Positions 7,932 through 17,717 of a DNA stretch of 64,000 nt are shown here, piece by piece. The stretch's first letter is position 1. Each line of letters opens with the position of its first letter. The notes under the pieces were generated by a model that saw only the letters and a program-made list of their open reading frames with translations, was not told the origin of the DNA and did not search any database. The DNA comes from Jatrophihabitans sp. (lineage in GTDB: Bacteria > Actinomycetota > Actinomycetes > Mycobacteriales > Jatrophihabitantaceae): assembly GCA_036399055.1 (NCBI GenBank), contig DASWNX010000033.1:92953-156952 (forward strand), given 5' to 3'. A program made the position numbers and the translations under genes.

Positions 7932-10241
7932 TCAGCGATGATCATCGCCTTGGCCGAAAGGCCAGTGCGACCGGCTCGGCTGACCTGGGTCCACGGCAGG
8001 CAGCTGCTGGGTCTCATGGTCTTCGGGCCGGTTGCCCGAGCCCTTGTCGGAGGGCGCGGCAGGCGCGGCCGAAGCGCCCGAGGACGGCGGCCCGGACGGG
8101 AAGCCGGCATCCAGCGGCGGATAGCTCTGCGGCGGCGGATAGCCGGGCGCCTGCGGATAGCCGGGCGCCGGCGGGAAGTAATCCGGCGTGGGCGAGTAGC
8201 CCGGCGCCTGCTGGCGGGAGTCACCGGTGGCTTCCTGCGGCTGGTCATAGCCGGTGGGCGGGTAGCCGGCCGGCTGCGGCTCACCCTGGGGCGCGCTGTG
8301 CTTGGCCAGCCCGTTGGCCGTGCCGTTGGAGCGCGAGAGCGCCACCGGGATGTCGATCGGCGGCCGGTCAGAGGGAGTGCGCTTGCCGAAACCGGAGAAG
8401 GTGCTGTGCGGCGGGCGCTTGTGCACCGGCGCCAGGATCCGCTCGAGATCCTCCTTGTTCAGCGTCTCGCGCTCGGCCAGCTCCAGCACCAGCTGGTCCA
8501 GCACGTCGCGGTACTGCACCAGGATCTCCCACGCCTCGTCGTGCGCGGCCTCGATCAGCCCCCGCACCTCCTCGTCGATCCAGGCGGCGATCTCTTCGGA
8601 GTAGTCGCGCTGGTGGCCGTAGTCGCGGCCCATGAACGGCTGGGAGTCCGAAGTCCCGTACTTCACCGCGCCGAGCTTGGCGCTCATGCCGTACTCGGTG
8701 ACCATCGAGCGGGCCAGCGCGGTGGCCTTCTCGATGTCGTTGGAGGCGCCGGTGGTCGGCTCGTGGAACACCAGTTCCTCAGCGGCACGGCCACCGAGGG
8801 CGTAGACCAGCTGGTCGAGGATCTCGGCCCGGGTCTGGGTGTAGCGGTCTTCCAGCGGAAGCACCAGGGTGTGCCCGAGCGAGCGGCCGCGGGGCAGGAT
8901 CGTGACCTTGTGCACCGGGTCGAGATTGGGCATCGCCCAGGCCGCCAGCGCGTGGCCGCCCTCGTGGTAGGCGGTGACCCGCTTCTCCTTCTCGCTCATC
9001 GCCCGGGTCTTGCGCTCAGGCCCTGCGATGACCCGGTCAATGGCCTCTTCCAGCGCCTCGTTGGTGATCAGGCGGCCGTTCTGGCGGGCGGTCAGCAGCG
9101 CGGCCTCGTTGATCACGTTGGCCAGGTCGGCGCCGGTGAAACCAGGGGTGCGGCGGGCGACGGTGCCGAGGTCGACGTCCGGAGCCAACGGCTTGCCCTT
9201 GGCGTGCACGTCCAGCACCGCCCTGCGCCCGATGATGTCGGGCGGCGAGACGGCGATCTGGCGGTCGAAGCGGCCGGGCCGCAGCAGTGCCGGGTCGAGG
9301 ATGTCGGGACGGTTGGTGGCCGCGATCAGGATCACGGTGCCCTTGACGTCGAAGCCGTCCATCTCGACCAGCAACTGGTTAAGGGTCTGCTCGCGCTCGT
9401 CGTGGCCTCCGCCCATGCCGGCGCCGCGGTGCCGGCCGACGGCGTCGATCTCGTCGACGAACACGATCGCGGGGGCATTGGACTTGGCCTGCTCGAACAG
9501 GTCGCGGACCCGGGAGGCGCCCACGCCGACGAACATCTCCACGAAGTCCGATCCAGAGATCGAGTAGAACGGCACGCCGGCCTCGCCGGCCACCGCGCGG
9601 GCAAGCAGCGTCTTACCGGTGCCGGGCGGGCCGTAGAGCAGGACGCCCTTCGGGATCTTCGCCCCGATCGCCTGGTACCGGGCCGGGTTGGACAGGAAGT
9701 CCTTGATCTCCTCGAGCTCTTCGATCGCCTCGTCGGCGCCGGCGACGTCGGCAAAAGTGGTCTTGGGAGTGTCCTTGCTGACCAGCTTGGCCTTGCTGCG
9801 GCCGAAGCTCATCACCTTGGAGCCGCCGCCCTGCATGTTGGACATGACGAAGAACAGCACGCCGACGATCAGCAGGATCGGCAGCAACGACAGCAGGATG
9901 CTGACCAGGGCGCTCTGCTTGCTCTGCTTCGTGGCGAAGGTCGCGCCCTCGGACTTGCTTCGCAGGTCGTTGGTCAGGGCCTGGGTGTAGTCACTGGGGT
10001 AGGACGCGCTGATCTTGTTCTTGCCCGCGAACGGGGTCTTCAGGTCGAGCTCGACCCGCGACTCCTTGTCGTGGATCGTCGCCGACTTGACGTTGCCCGA
10101 GGTGATCTGGGAGAGCGCCTCAGAGGTCTTGACGGACTTGTAGGGGCTCTCGCCGGCCAGCATCTGCGGCAGGGCGAAGAGCAGGATGACTGCGACGGCG
10201 ATCCACAGTATCGGTGAGCGAGCTAGGCGCTTACGATCCAT
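7932..10241 (-). CDS. ftsH: ATP-dependent zinc metalloprotease FtsH
   Basis: Membrane-bound AAA+ protease that degrades misfolded and regulatory membrane proteins. About 769 residues. Helix 1 is [16 protein letters not shown] just after the start; a second helix ([20 protein letters not shown]) follows the periplasmic domain. Then come Walker A GPPGTGKT, Walker [12 protein letters not shown], the second region of homology [20 protein letters not shown] and the protease site HEGGH. The C-terminal 120 residues are a disordered Pro/Gly/Tyr/Gln-rich tail with [16 protein letters not shown] repeats, typical of actinobacterial FtsH. The start is the ATG of MDRKRLARS at 10241; the frame extends to 10379 but that part lacks family similarity. 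Confidence 0.96.
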   Translation of the reverse strand: MDRKRLARSPILWIAVAVILLFALPQMLAGESPYKSVKTSEALSQITSGNVKSATIHDKESRVELDLKTPFAGKNKISASYPSDYTQALTNDLRSKSEGATFATKQSKQSALVSILLSLLPILLIVGVLFFVMSNMQGGGSKVMSFGRSKAKLVSKDTPKTTFADVAGADEAIEELEEIKDFLSNPARYQAIGAKIPKGVLLYGPPGTGKTLLARAVAGEAGVPFYSISGSDFVEMFVGVGASRVRDLFEQAKSNAPAIVFVDEIDAVGRHRGAGMGGGHDEREQTLNQLLVEMDGFDVKGTVILIAATNRPDILDPALLRPGRFDRQIAVSPPDIIGRRAVLDVHAKGKPLAPDVDLGTVARRTPGFTGADLANVINEAALLTARQNGRLITNEALEEAIDRVIAGPERKTRAMSEKEKRVTAYHEGGHALAAWAMPNLDPVHKVTILPRGRSLGHTLVLPLEDRYTQTRAEILDQLVYALGGRAAEELVFHEPTTGASNDIEKATALARSMVTEYGMSAKLGAVKYGTSDSQPFMGRDYGHQRDYSEEIAAWIDEEVRGLIEAAHDEAWEILVQYRDVLDQLVLELAERETLNKEDLERILAPVHKRPPHSTFSGFGKRTPSDRPPIDIPVALSRSNGTANGLAKHSAPQGEPQPAGYPPTGYDQPQEATGDSRQQAPGYSPTPDYFPPAPGYPQAPGYPPPQSYPPLDAGFPSGPPSSGASAAPAAPSDKGSGNRPEDHETQQLPAVDPGQPSRSHWPFGQGDDHR

Positions 10242-10416
10242 ATTGCGTCCGCCCGGGTCAGTGACAACCGGGCGAGTCCTCCTGATCAAGGGCCGGGAAT
10301 GCTGGTTCGGACGGTACACGCAGCCATCTAGGCCTGCGTTAATCGAACGCTGCACGCAGCGAGGGAGTTCCTCACACACCAGGATATGTGAGCTAGCCGC
10401 AGTGGCGCCGCTCGCT

Positions 10417-10519
10417 GCCGTAGACGACTCTCACGGCCTACGGAGCGGGCAGCTGCGCTACCCGCCGTAGACGACTCTCACGTCCTACGGAGCGGGCAGC
10501 TGCGCTACCCGCCGTAGAC
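10417..10519. repeat. 47-bp tandem repeat anchored on the hpt 3' end
   Basis: Two near-identical 47-bp units (10417-10463 and 10464-10510, one mismatch) plus the first 9 bp of a third that is the coding end of hpt. The unit contains the sequence of the last hpt codons and its TAG stop. It also holds two short inverted repeats, CCGTAG...CTACGG and GCGGGNAGC...GCTNCCCGC, so the hpt transcript could fold successive hairpins past its stop and terminate there. The rest of the 264-bp gap to ftsH should hold the ftsH promoter, but I see no convincing -35/-10 pair. Confidence 0.8.
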
Positions 10520-11053
10520 CGAAGGCTTGAGTCGTCCGATATAGGGCAGGTCGCGGTAGCGCTCGGCGTAGTCCAGGCCGTAACCCACCACGAACTCGTT
10601 CGGGATGTCGAAGCCGATGTACTTCACCTGGACCGGCACCTTCACGGCATCCGGCTTGCGCAGCAGGGCCACCACCTCGACCGAGGCAGGGTTGCGGGCC
10701 TGCAGGTTCTTCAGCAGCCATGACAAGGTCAGGCCCGAGTCGATGATGTCCTCGACGATCAGGACGTCGCGCCCGGTGACGTCGCGGTCGAGGTCCTTGA
10801 GGATGCGGACCACTCCGGAGGACGTCGTGGAGGAGCCGTAGGAGCTGCAGGCCATGAACTCCATGGTCGAAGGCCGGCTGAGCCCGCGGGCCAGGTCGGA
10901 CATGAACATCACCGCGCCCTTGAGCACGCCGACCAGCAGCGGTTCGCGGTCGGCGTAGTCGGCGTCGATCACGCCTGCCAGTTCGGTGATCTTGGTTCGG
11001 ATGTCCTCGGCGGACACCACCACGGCTTCGATGTCGTCGTCCAGGACGGACAC
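10505..11053 (-). CDS. hpt: hypoxanthine(-guanine) phosphoribosyltransferase
   Basis: Purine salvage: converts hypoxanthine or guanine plus PRPP to IMP or GMP. 182 residues. The PRPP-binding loop is [14 protein letters not shown]; other family marks are [30 protein letters not shown] and [24 protein letters not shown]. It begins at a GTG only three bases after the tilS stop, so the two are probably co-transcribed. Its 3' end is duplicated downstream (see the 47-bp repeat). Confidence 0.96.
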   Translation of the reverse strand: MSVLDDDIEAVVVSAEDIRTKITELAGVIDADYADREPLLVGVLKGAVMFMSDLARGLSRPSTMEFMACSSYGSSTTSSGVVRILKDLDRDVTGRDVLIVEDIIDSGLTLSWLLKNLQARNPASVEVVALLRKPDAVKVPVQVKYIGFDIPNEFVVGYGLDYAERYRDLPYIGRLKPSVYGG

Positions 11054-11056
11054 TTC

Positions 11057-12124
11057 TCACTCCTCGGGGTGGCATGGGCTGAAGCGGCCGGCGTCGTTGT
11101 CAGCAGCGGCGCCGGTCAGCGACTGGGCGGCCCGCGAGCTGACAGGGTCGGCCGGCGCGATGAGCCCTAGCGTGCCAGACGCCCGTTCGGCGCGGTAACC
11201 GCCCGGCAGGTCGATCGGCCCCTGGCCGTGCCAGTCCCGCACCAGCCGCTCCAACTCACGCACGTGCACGGCGGTCAGCGACCGGGCGCCGGCCCGCTCG
11301 GCCCAGCTCTTGAGCACCCTGCTGACGATGCCGTCCGGGTGGCGGCTGAGGGCCTCGACGCTCAGCCGGTCCCCGCCGTCACCGCCGCCACCCCCCGACG
11401 CGGCCGACGCCAATGCCTGCTCGGCAAGCTGCTCCAGGGTGTCCAGATCGGCCCGCACCTGCCCGGCGGTCCGGGCCAGCGCCTCGGTGACGCCGCCGGC
11501 CAGCACATCCTCAAGCAACGGCAGCACCTCCTGACGCAACCGGGTGCGCCGGAACCGCGGGTCGCGGTTGTGCGGGTCGTGCCAGACCGGCAGCCCGAGC
11601 GCCTGGCAGGCGGCTTCGGTCTCAGACCGCCGCAGCGCCAGCAGCGGCCGCAGGTAGCCCTGGTGCTCGGACCGCATGCCGGCGATCGAGCGTGGGCCCG
11701 AGCCTCTGCCCAGTCCCAGCAGGACGGTCTCGGCCTGATCGTCGGCGGTGTGGCCGAGCAGCACCAGGCCGTGCTCGGTGAACGGGCGCAAGGCCGCGTA
11801 GCGCGCGGTCCGGGCAGCCGCCTCCGGCCCGCCCGCCGAGCCGACGTCGACTCCGAGCACGTGCACCGGGCTCAGCCCGAGCTCATAGCCCAGGGCGCCG
11901 ACCCTGGCGGCCTGCCCGGCCGAACCGTCCTGCACGCCGTGATCGACGCAGACCAGGCCGGCCGGGCGACCCGAGCGCTCGCTGTCGAAGGCCAGCGCCG
12001 CGGCCAGCGCGAGCGAGTCCGCGCCACCGGAGCAGGCCACGAAGGCCGGCGTCGAAACCGGGTGGGCCGCCAGCGCCCGGCGAACGGCGAGCCGGACGGC
12101 GGCCACCGCCGGATGCGGTCCCAT
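11057..12124 (-). CDS. tilS: tRNA(Ile)-lysidine synthase
   Basis: Modifies C34 of tRNA-Ile(CAU) to lysidine, changing both codon reading and charging. 355 residues. The N-terminal PP-loop motif is ACSGGADSLALAAAL, followed by VDHGVQDGS and LLGHTADDQAETVLLGLGRG. The C-terminal part (YRAERASGTLGLI) is the short form seen in actinobacteria. The ATG at 12124 lies just after the stop of the DUF2342 gene; the open frame extends upstream but does not look like TilS. Confidence 0.94.
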   Translation of the reverse strand: MGPHPAVAAVRLAVRRALAAHPVSTPAFVACSGGADSLALAAALAFDSERSGRPAGLVCVDHGVQDGSAGQAARVGALGYELGLSPVHVLGVDVGSAGGPEAAARTARYAALRPFTEHGLVLLGHTADDQAETVLLGLGRGSGPRSIAGMRSEHQGYLRPLLALRRSETEAACQALGLPVWHDPHNRDPRFRRTRLRQEVLPLLEDVLAGGVTEALARTAGQVRADLDTLEQLAEQALASAASGGGGGDGGDRLSVEALSRHPDGIVSRVLKSWAERAGARSLTAVHVRELERLVRDWHGQGPIDLPGGYRAERASGTLGLIAPADPVSSRAAQSLTGAAADNDAGRFSPCHPEE

Positions 12125-12126
12125 CG

Positions 12127-13173
12127 TTAGCCGTGCACCCGTTTCACCCAGTCCGCCGGAGTGGTGATCTCGGCCTTTGTGGGCAGTGTCTGCGCTGATG
12201 TCCAGACCGCGTTGAAGCCGTCGAGTCCGACCTGCTCGACCACCGACCGGACGAACTGCGAGCCCTGGGTGTACTGGCGGGTCTTGGCGTCCATGCCCAG
12301 CAGGCTGCGCAGCAACCGGTCCAGCGGGTTGGCGCCCCGGCGCCGCCGGGCGGCGAACTTGCGCTCGATGTCGCGCTGGGACGGGATCACCGAGGCGGGC
12401 ACGGCGTTCATGACGTACTCGGCGTGACCCTCGATCAGCGACATGAAGCCGGTGACCCGGTCCATCACCACGCGGGTCTCCGGCGAGGCCAGCGCGCTCA
12501 GCAGCCCGTGGCCCTCGCCGCCGCCGCGAGCCGCCTTCGACAGCTCGGAGACGACGTTCTTGACCCGTTCGCGGACTGCCTCGGGGTCCAGGTCGAGGGC
12601 GTCGGTCAGGGCCTGGATCTCCTCGAGCATGTGCTGGCGCATCCACGGCACCGCGGTGAACTGCACCCGGTGGGTCACCTCGTGCAGGCAGACCCACAGC
12701 CGGAAGTCGCTCGGATCGAGCTTCAGGGCTCGCTCGACGGCCACCAGGTTCGGCGCGACCAGCAGCAGTTGGCCGTTGTGCGCCGAGAAGAACTCGAACT
12801 GGCCGAGCACCTTTCCGGACAGGAAGGCCAGGATCGTGCCGGCCTGGGCGCCGGTGATCCGGCCGCCGACCGTGGTGGTCAGCCGGCCGGGGTGCTTGGA
12901 CTCGATCAGCTTCTCGGTGAGCGGGTCCATCACCGTCGACATGCTCGCGACATTGGCGGCGATCCAACCCGGCCGGTCCACCACCACGGTGGCGGCGGTG
13001 ACCGCGGGCTCGGTCAGCCGGGTCAGCTCGGCGACCTGGGCGGCCGCCCGCTCGGTGGCCTGGCGCAACTCCCGCACCGTGGCCTGCGCCTCGCCGGGGG
13101 TGATGGCGGGCGGGCGGGGGGCCAGCGCCCGGGCGCTGCGTTCGGCAACCGACCAGTCGACCAAGGACGTCAT
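12127..13173 (-). CDS. zinc-dependent metalloprotease-like protein (DUF2342, Rv3626c family)
   Basis: 348 residues of the actinobacterial family often labelled coenzyme F420 biosynthesis-associated protein. The zinc motif HEVTH (in VCLHEVTHRVQF) is intact, and the fingerprint VVDRPGWIAANVASM is present near residue 65. Other marks are FLSGKVLGQFEFF and a C-terminal TKAEITTPADWVKRVHG. The order dacB-DUF2342-tilS-hpt is conserved in mycobacteria. The substrate is unknown; protease activity is inferred from the motif only. Confidence 0.87.
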   Translation of the reverse strand: MTSLVDWSVAERSARALAPRPPAITPGEAQATVRELRQATERAAAQVAELTRLTEPAVTAATVVVDRPGWIAANVASMSTVMDPLTEKLIESKHPGRLTTTVGGRITGAQAGTILAFLSGKVLGQFEFFSAHNGQLLLVAPNLVAVERALKLDPSDFRLWVCLHEVTHRVQFTAVPWMRQHMLEEIQALTDALDLDPEAVRERVKNVVSELSKAARGGGEGHGLLSALASPETRVVMDRVTGFMSLIEGHAEYVMNAVPASVIPSQRDIERKFAARRRRGANPLDRLLRSLLGMDAKTRQYTQGSQFVRSVVEQVGLDGFNAVWTSAQTLPTKAEITTPADWVKRVHG

Positions 13174-13196
13174 GCCCTCACGTTACCGGCGGGGCG

Positions 13197-14627
13197 CTAC
13201 CGGCAACCGCAGCGCACCAGCGCCGCGACCAGGTCATCGACCGCGCCGCGGCTGGAGGGCTCGAAAGCGGAAGGGGCCTGATCGGCCACGAAGCTGAACA
13301 CCAGCAGCCGGCCGTCGGCGTCGGTGAGCACGCCGGCCATCCCCGTCACCCCGGTCAGGGTGCCGGTCTTGGCCCGGACCGAGCCGGCCGCGACCGCCGC
13401 CAACCCGCTGAACCGGTCCTCCTCGAGCAGGGTGCCGTCCCAGCCGGCGATCGACAACCCGCTCAGCAGCGGGCGCAGCCGGGCCTGCTTGGCGCCGACC
13501 GCCGCCAGCAGGGTGCTGCCCAGCGCGGCCATCGGCACCCGGTCCAGCAGCGACAGCCCGCTGCCGTCCACCATCCCGGCGCCGATATCGATGCCGAGGC
13601 CGGCCAGCGTGGCGCGGACCGCCTCGGCCGCGCCGGCGAAGCTGGCCGGCCGATGGGTGGCGATGGCGACGTGGCGGGCCAGCACCTCGGCGATCACGTT
13701 GTCCGAGGACCGCAGCATCTGCTCGATCAGGACGTCGACCGGGGCAGAGCGGACCTGGCCCAGCACCTTGGCCCCGGCCGGCGCGCTGCCCCGGCTCACG
13801 GCGGCGCCGCCGAGTGCGGCGGCCAGGGCCTGGCCCGCGGCCAGGTCCGGCGCCGCGGACCGGATCTCGGCGTCAGGAGCGTCCCGGCCGGCGTCGACCA
13901 TGGTCGCGGTGATCAGGCTGGCGTAGTTGGACGGGGTGTCCTCAGTGCCCCACCCCGGCGCGGTGGCCGGTCCAGTGAAGGCCGAGTCGTCGACGATCAC
14001 CTGCTCGACCCGGGCCGCGCCCAGCGCCGCCCGCACCCGGGCTGCCAGCTCGGTGATCCGGGCTGCTTCGGGGTACCGGGTCGGCTGGCCGGCAGCCACC
14101 GCCGACAGCGTCGGATCGCCACCGCCGATCAGCACGACGGCGCCTGGGAGGTCGCCGGCCACCACCCGGGTGCTGAACCGGTCGGTGGCCTGGCGGACGC
14201 TCAACAGGGCGGCGCCGGTCAGCAGCTTGGCGGTCGAGGCCGGGGCCACGGCCGCCGTGGACCGCTGGTCGAACAGCTTCGCCCCGGTGCCCGCGTCGAA
14301 GACCTGCCCCGCCACCGACGGGCCCAGATCGGGGTCGGCCAGCGCCGCGGCCAGCGCCGCCGCGACCCCGGCCGGGGTCGGGATGGGCGCGTTCGGCCGG
14401 CTGCCGCCGATCCCCGGCGGCGCCACGGCGGCCGCTGACAGCATCGCCGCGATGCCCGGCGCGGGGGCGGTGGGCGCCGGCGCCCGAACGGGGGTGAATG
14501 CCCGGTCGGTGAGGAACTGGCGCCCGGCGCCCACACCGAGGTAGCCGATCGCGGCCAGCGACAGCGCCAGGACCAGCAGCACCAGCCTGACCGGCTTCGT
14601 TCTGGGGCGCGCCACGGTAGGCCACAA
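13197..14627 (-). CDS. dacB: D-alanyl-D-alanine carboxypeptidase/endopeptidase, S13 (PBP4) family
   Basis: Penicillin-binding protein that trims peptidoglycan peptides outside the membrane. 476 residues with an N-terminal signal anchor (LVLLVLALSLAAIGYLGVG) and the three active-site motifs: SxxK in ASTAKLL, SxN in SSDNVIAEVL and KTG in RAKTGTLTGV. The start is ambiguous between TTG at 14627 and GTG at 14615, both ahead of the signal anchor. It is divergent from ppa, as in M. tuberculosis (Rv3627c/Rv3628). Confidence 0.93.
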   Translation of the reverse strand: MWPTVARPRTKPVRLVLLVLALSLAAIGYLGVGAGRQFLTDRAFTPVRAPAPTAPAPGIAAMLSAAAVAPPGIGGSRPNAPIPTPAGVAAALAAALADPDLGPSVAGQVFDAGTGAKLFDQRSTAAVAPASTAKLLTGAALLSVRQATDRFSTRVVAGDLPGAVVLIGGGDPTLSAVAAGQPTRYPEAARITELAARVRAALGAARVEQVIVDDSAFTGPATAPGWGTEDTPSNYASLITATMVDAGRDAPDAEIRSAAPDLAAGQALAAALGGAAVSRGSAPAGAKVLGQVRSAPVDVLIEQMLRSSDNVIAEVLARHVAIATHRPASFAGAAEAVRATLAGLGIDIGAGMVDGSGLSLLDRVPMAALGSTLLAAVGAKQARLRPLLSGLSIAGWDGTLLEEDRFSGLAAVAAGSVRAKTGTLTGVTGMAGVLTDADGRLLVFSFVADQAPSAFEPSSRGAVDDLVAALVRCGCR

Positions 14628-14703
14628 TAAAGGTATCCCCGCGCGTCAGCGAGGGCGGCGCGTCGTGCATCGAGCGTCGACGTCAGCGTGAGAGGAGCCC
14701 GGA

Positions 14704-15207
14704 ATGCAGGAATTCGACGTGCTGATCGAGATTCCCAAGGGCAGCCGCAACAAGTACGAGGTCGACCACGCCACCGGGCGGATCCGGCTGGACCGGACGC
14801 TGTTCACCTCTACCCAGTACCCGGCCGACTACGGCTACATCGAGAACACCCTGGGCGAGGACGGCGACCCGCTTGACGCGCTGGTGCTGCTGCAGGGTGA
14901 TCCGCTGTTCCCCGGCGTCCTGGTGATGTGCCGCGCCATCGGCATGTTCCGGATGACCGATGAGAAGGGCGGCGACGACAAGGTGCTGTGCGTGCCGGCG
15001 AACGACCCCCGGCTGGAGCATCTGCGCGACATCCACCACGTCGGCGAATTCGACCGGCTGGAGATCCAGCACTTCTTCGAGGTCTACAAGGACCTGGAGC
15101 CGGGCAAGAGCGTCGAGGGCGCGTCCTGGGTCGGGCGGGCCGAGGCCGAGGCCGAGATCGACGCCAGCCGCAAGCGACTGGCCGACAACCCGGGTGCCGT
15201 GCACTGA
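14704..15207 (+). CDS. ppa: inorganic pyrophosphatase
   Basis: Hydrolyses pyrophosphate to drive biosynthetic reactions. 167 residues, family I size. Active-site segments are [23 protein letters not shown] and [12 protein letters not shown], the last holding the metal-binding aspartates. A good Shine-Dalgarno (AGAGGAG, about 14692-14698) precedes the ATG. It has its own promoter region against dacB and ends before a strong hairpin. Confidence 0.97.
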   Translation: MQEFDVLIEIPKGSRNKYEVDHATGRIRLDRTLFTSTQYPADYGYIENTLGEDGDPLDALVLLQGDPLFPGVLVMCRAIGMFRMTDEKGGDDKVLCVPANDPRLEHLRDIHHVGEFDRLEIQHFFEVYKDLEPGKSVEGASWVGRAEAEAEIDASRKRLADNPGAVH

Positions 15208-15297
15208 CGCTTCACCGTCCGCTGAATCTCGGCGCCGATCTGGCTCAAGCCCCACCTGAACCAGCCGATAGATGCGGTACTGACCCCTCCAAGGCAG

Positions 15298-15343
15298 TCG
15301 AACGCCGGCGAAGTCACCTCAGGGTGGACTCGCCGGCGTTCGA
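15298..15343. terminator. bidirectional hairpin terminator between ppa and the MFS gene
   Basis: A perfect 14-bp inverted repeat, TCGAACGCCGGCGA and its complement, at 15298-15311 and 15330-15343, with an 18-nt loop. It lies between convergent genes, so it can serve both. There is no T-tract, as is common for actinobacterial terminators. The rest of the 15208-15380 gap shows nothing else. Confidence 0.75.
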
Positions 15344-15380
15344 ATGTCCGCCAGAAGATTCTCGGTGAACCGAGTTTGGC

Positions 15381-17117
15381 TCAGCGGTCGCGGCGGTCGG
15401 CGCCGGCGCCGAGCTGAGCGGCGGTCCGCTCGTCGACCTGCGCAGCGGGGTTGCCGGCCAGCGCCGCGGCCGCCGCGGCCCGCTCGGCGGCCTGTGCCTC
15501 CAGGCCGGACTCCATCCGCAGCTTCACCTCTTTGAGGAAGAAGCTGAGGATTAACGCCGGCAGCACCACCAACGCCGCGACCAGGAACACCGTGTCCATG
15601 GATTGGGCGAATCCGGTCAGGAACGGCTCGCGCAGCACCCGCGCGCCGGTCTCGAGGAAGCTGGTGTCGTTCAACTGGCTGGTCGAGCCGCCCGAGATGG
15701 CCCGCAGCGCCCGGGCTATCACGCCGTTGGCCGGGTCGCGCAGCGCGGCCTGGAACTGCGGCGTCTGCGCGGCGGCCTGCACGTTGTCGCTGACGTGCCG
15801 GGTGGCGCCGGAGAAGAAGATGGTGAGGAAGATCGCGGTGCCGAAGGTGCCGCCCATCGAGCGGAAGAAGGCGGCCGAGGCGGTCGCCACGCCCATCTGC
15901 GAGGCCGGCACCGCGTTCTGGGTGGCCAGCACCAGCGTCTGCATGCAGGCGCCCAGGCCGGAGCCCATCAGCAGCATCAACGGCACGAGCTCCAGGTAGC
16001 CGGTCTCGGCGCTGATCCGGGACAGGCCCAGCAGCGCCACCAGCAGCAGTCCGGTGCCGATGATCGGAAAGATCTTGTACCGGCCGGTCCTGCTGGTGAT
16101 GATGCCGGTGGTCATCGAGACCGTCATGATCCCGACCATCATCGGCAGCAGCGACAGGCCGGACTCGGTGGGGCTGAAGCCCTTGACGATCTGCATGTAC
16201 AGCGGCAGGCAGATGATGCCGCCGAACATGCCCATGCCGAGGATGAAGTTCATCAGCGACGCCACGTTGAACACCGGCGAGCGGAACATCTTCAGCGGCA
16301 GGATCGCCTCGTCGCCGACCCGGCGCTCGATCAGGACGAACGCCGTCAGCAGCACCGCGCCGATGACGTAGTACGCGACGGACTTGCCAGAGCCCCAGCC
16401 CCACGTGCGGCCCTGCTCGGCGACCAGCAGCAGCGAGGTGACGCCCAGCACCAGGGTGGCGGCGCCGAGGTAGTCGACCTTGTGCTCCCTGCGGATGTGC
16501 GGGACGTTGAGGAACCTGCTCACCACCGCCAGGGCGACGATGCCGATCGGCAGGTTGACGTAGAAGACCCAGCGCCAGCCGTCAAAGCCCAGCAGCCGGT
16601 CCTGGCCGGCCAGCAGCCCGCCGAGCACCGGCCCGGCGACCGAGGAGATCCCGAAGACCGCCATGAAGTAGCCCTGGTAGCGGGCGCGCTCGCGCGGCGA
16701 GACGATGTCGCCGATGATCGCGAAGGCCAGCGCCATCAGGCCGCCGGCGCCCAGCCCCTGCACGGCGCGGTAGGCCGCCAACTGCTCCATCGTGTTCGCC
16801 AGGCCGGCCAGCATCGAGCCGACCAGGAAGATCGAGATCGCGAACAGGTAGAACTTCTTGCGGCCGTACATGTCGCTCAACTTGCCGTACAGCGGGGTGG
16901 ACACCGTCGAGGTGACCAGGTAGGCGGTGGTCGCCCAGGCCTGGTTGGTCTGGCCGTTGAGCCGGTCGGCGATGGTGCGCATGGCAGCCGAGACGATCGT
17001 CTGGTCCAGGGCTGCCAGGAACATGCCGAGCAGCAACCCGGACAGGATCAGCAGAATCTGCCGGTGGGTGAGGCGGCCGGTGTCCTCGACGGCGAGGGCG
17101 AGGCGTGGTTCAGCCAT
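15381..17117 (-). CDS. MFS drug exporter, DHA2 (EmrB/QacA, 14-helix) family
   Basis: Proton-driven multidrug exporter of 578 residues with about 14 hydrophobic helices. Family marks are LAALDQTIVSAAMRTIADRL in helix 1, motif A GKLSDMYGRKK, RAVQGLGAGGLMALAFAIIGDIVSPRERARYQG, and motif C-like GISSVAGPVLGGLL. The final 40 residues are a charged Ala-rich cytoplasmic tail. Its ATG overlaps the 3' end of the marR gene by 8 bp, so regulator and pump form one operon; the pump is very likely repressed by that MarR protein until a ligand is present. Confidence 0.93.
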   Translation of the reverse strand: MAEPRLALAVEDTGRLTHRQILLILSGLLLGMFLAALDQTIVSAAMRTIADRLNGQTNQAWATTAYLVTSTVSTPLYGKLSDMYGRKKFYLFAISIFLVGSMLAGLANTMEQLAAYRAVQGLGAGGLMALAFAIIGDIVSPRERARYQGYFMAVFGISSVAGPVLGGLLAGQDRLLGFDGWRWVFYVNLPIGIVALAVVSRFLNVPHIRREHKVDYLGAATLVLGVTSLLLVAEQGRTWGWGSGKSVAYYVIGAVLLTAFVLIERRVGDEAILPLKMFRSPVFNVASLMNFILGMGMFGGIICLPLYMQIVKGFSPTESGLSLLPMMVGIMTVSMTTGIITSRTGRYKIFPIIGTGLLLVALLGLSRISAETGYLELVPLMLLMGSGLGACMQTLVLATQNAVPASQMGVATASAAFFRSMGGTFGTAIFLTIFFSGATRHVSDNVQAAAQTPQFQAALRDPANGVIARALRAISGGSTSQLNDTSFLETGARVLREPFLTGFAQSMDTVFLVAALVVLPALILSFFLKEVKLRMESGLEAQAAERAAAAAALAGNPAAQVDERTAAQLGAGADRRDR

Positions 17118-17625
17118 TGAGGTCCTGCTCCAATTCGAGTGCGTTCTGCGCGCCGTACTTCTCGGTGGCGGCGTTGAGCTGCGCGAGCAGCCGGCCGAAG
17201 GTGACGATGTCGTCGCGGTCCCAGTCGCTCAGCAGCCGCTCGACCCGCCGGCGGCGCCCGCGCGACAACCGCTCCAGCACCTGCTCCCCCTCGACGGTGG
17301 CCTTGAGCTGGACCGCCCGGCGGTCTTCGGGGTCGGCGTCGCGAGCCAGCAGGCCCGCCTTCTCCAGGTCCGCGACCTGGCGCGAGACCGTGGAGGGGTC
17401 CAAGCCGGTCCGCTCGGCGACGGTGCTCAGCCGAGAGGGCCCGCAGTGGGCCAGGGTGCCGAGCACCATCAGGGCCATCCGGTCGATCCGGTCGCCGTTG
17501 ACCTGATGCTTGTAGCGGATCAGGTGCATCATCAGCGTGCCGAACTCCCGCTCCACCGTCTGGATAGGGTCCGTCGGCTCGGCCGTCACCGCACGGCCCG
17601 GATGCCCATTAGATGCTTGAGTCAT
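17110..17625 (-). CDS. MarR family transcriptional regulator
   Basis: 171 residues with a winged helix-turn-helix: HCGPSRLSTVAERTGLDPSTVSRQVADLEKAGLLARDADPEDRRAVQLKAT. This is the classic MarR recognition helix plus wing. The start is taken as ATG 17625 (MTQASNG); the frame runs 60 bp further upstream, but that sequence includes the palindromic operator. It is the first gene of the regulator-exporter operon and is divergent from the ECF sigma gene. An inverted repeat over the start codon predicts autoregulation. Confidence 0.92.
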   Translation of the reverse strand: MTQASNGHPGRAVTAEPTDPIQTVEREFGTLMMHLIRYKHQVNGDRIDRMALMVLGTLAHCGPSRLSTVAERTGLDPSTVSRQVADLEKAGLLARDADPEDRRAVQLKATVEGEQVLERLSRGRRRRVERLLSDWDRDDIVTFGRLLAQLNAATEKYGAQNALELEQDLNG

Positions 17626-17633
17626 GCATCTAA
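17609..17633. promoter_or_regulatory. candidate MarR operator palindrome
   Basis: Perfect 8-bp inverted repeat TTAGATGC - 9 nt - GCATCTAA spanning the marR start codon. A related half-site, GCAACTAA, lies at 17648-17655. The size and symmetry fit a winged-helix MarR dimer. Binding here would block the marR-MFS operon and might also affect the divergent sigma gene. Assignment is by position and symmetry only. Confidence 0.65.
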
Positions 17634-17717
17634 AGTACATGCGTCTTGCAACTAAGACAACATAACGGTTGGGTAACTCACCCAACCTCCGAAGCCGAAG
17701 GCCGGCTACTAGGCGGT

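Noticed and set aside
7464..10217. Very long open frame on the + strand opposite ftsH and folE
   Set aside because: Composition is Arg/Gly/Val/His-rich with no domain; it is the usual antisense artefact of GC-rich codons over certain genes.
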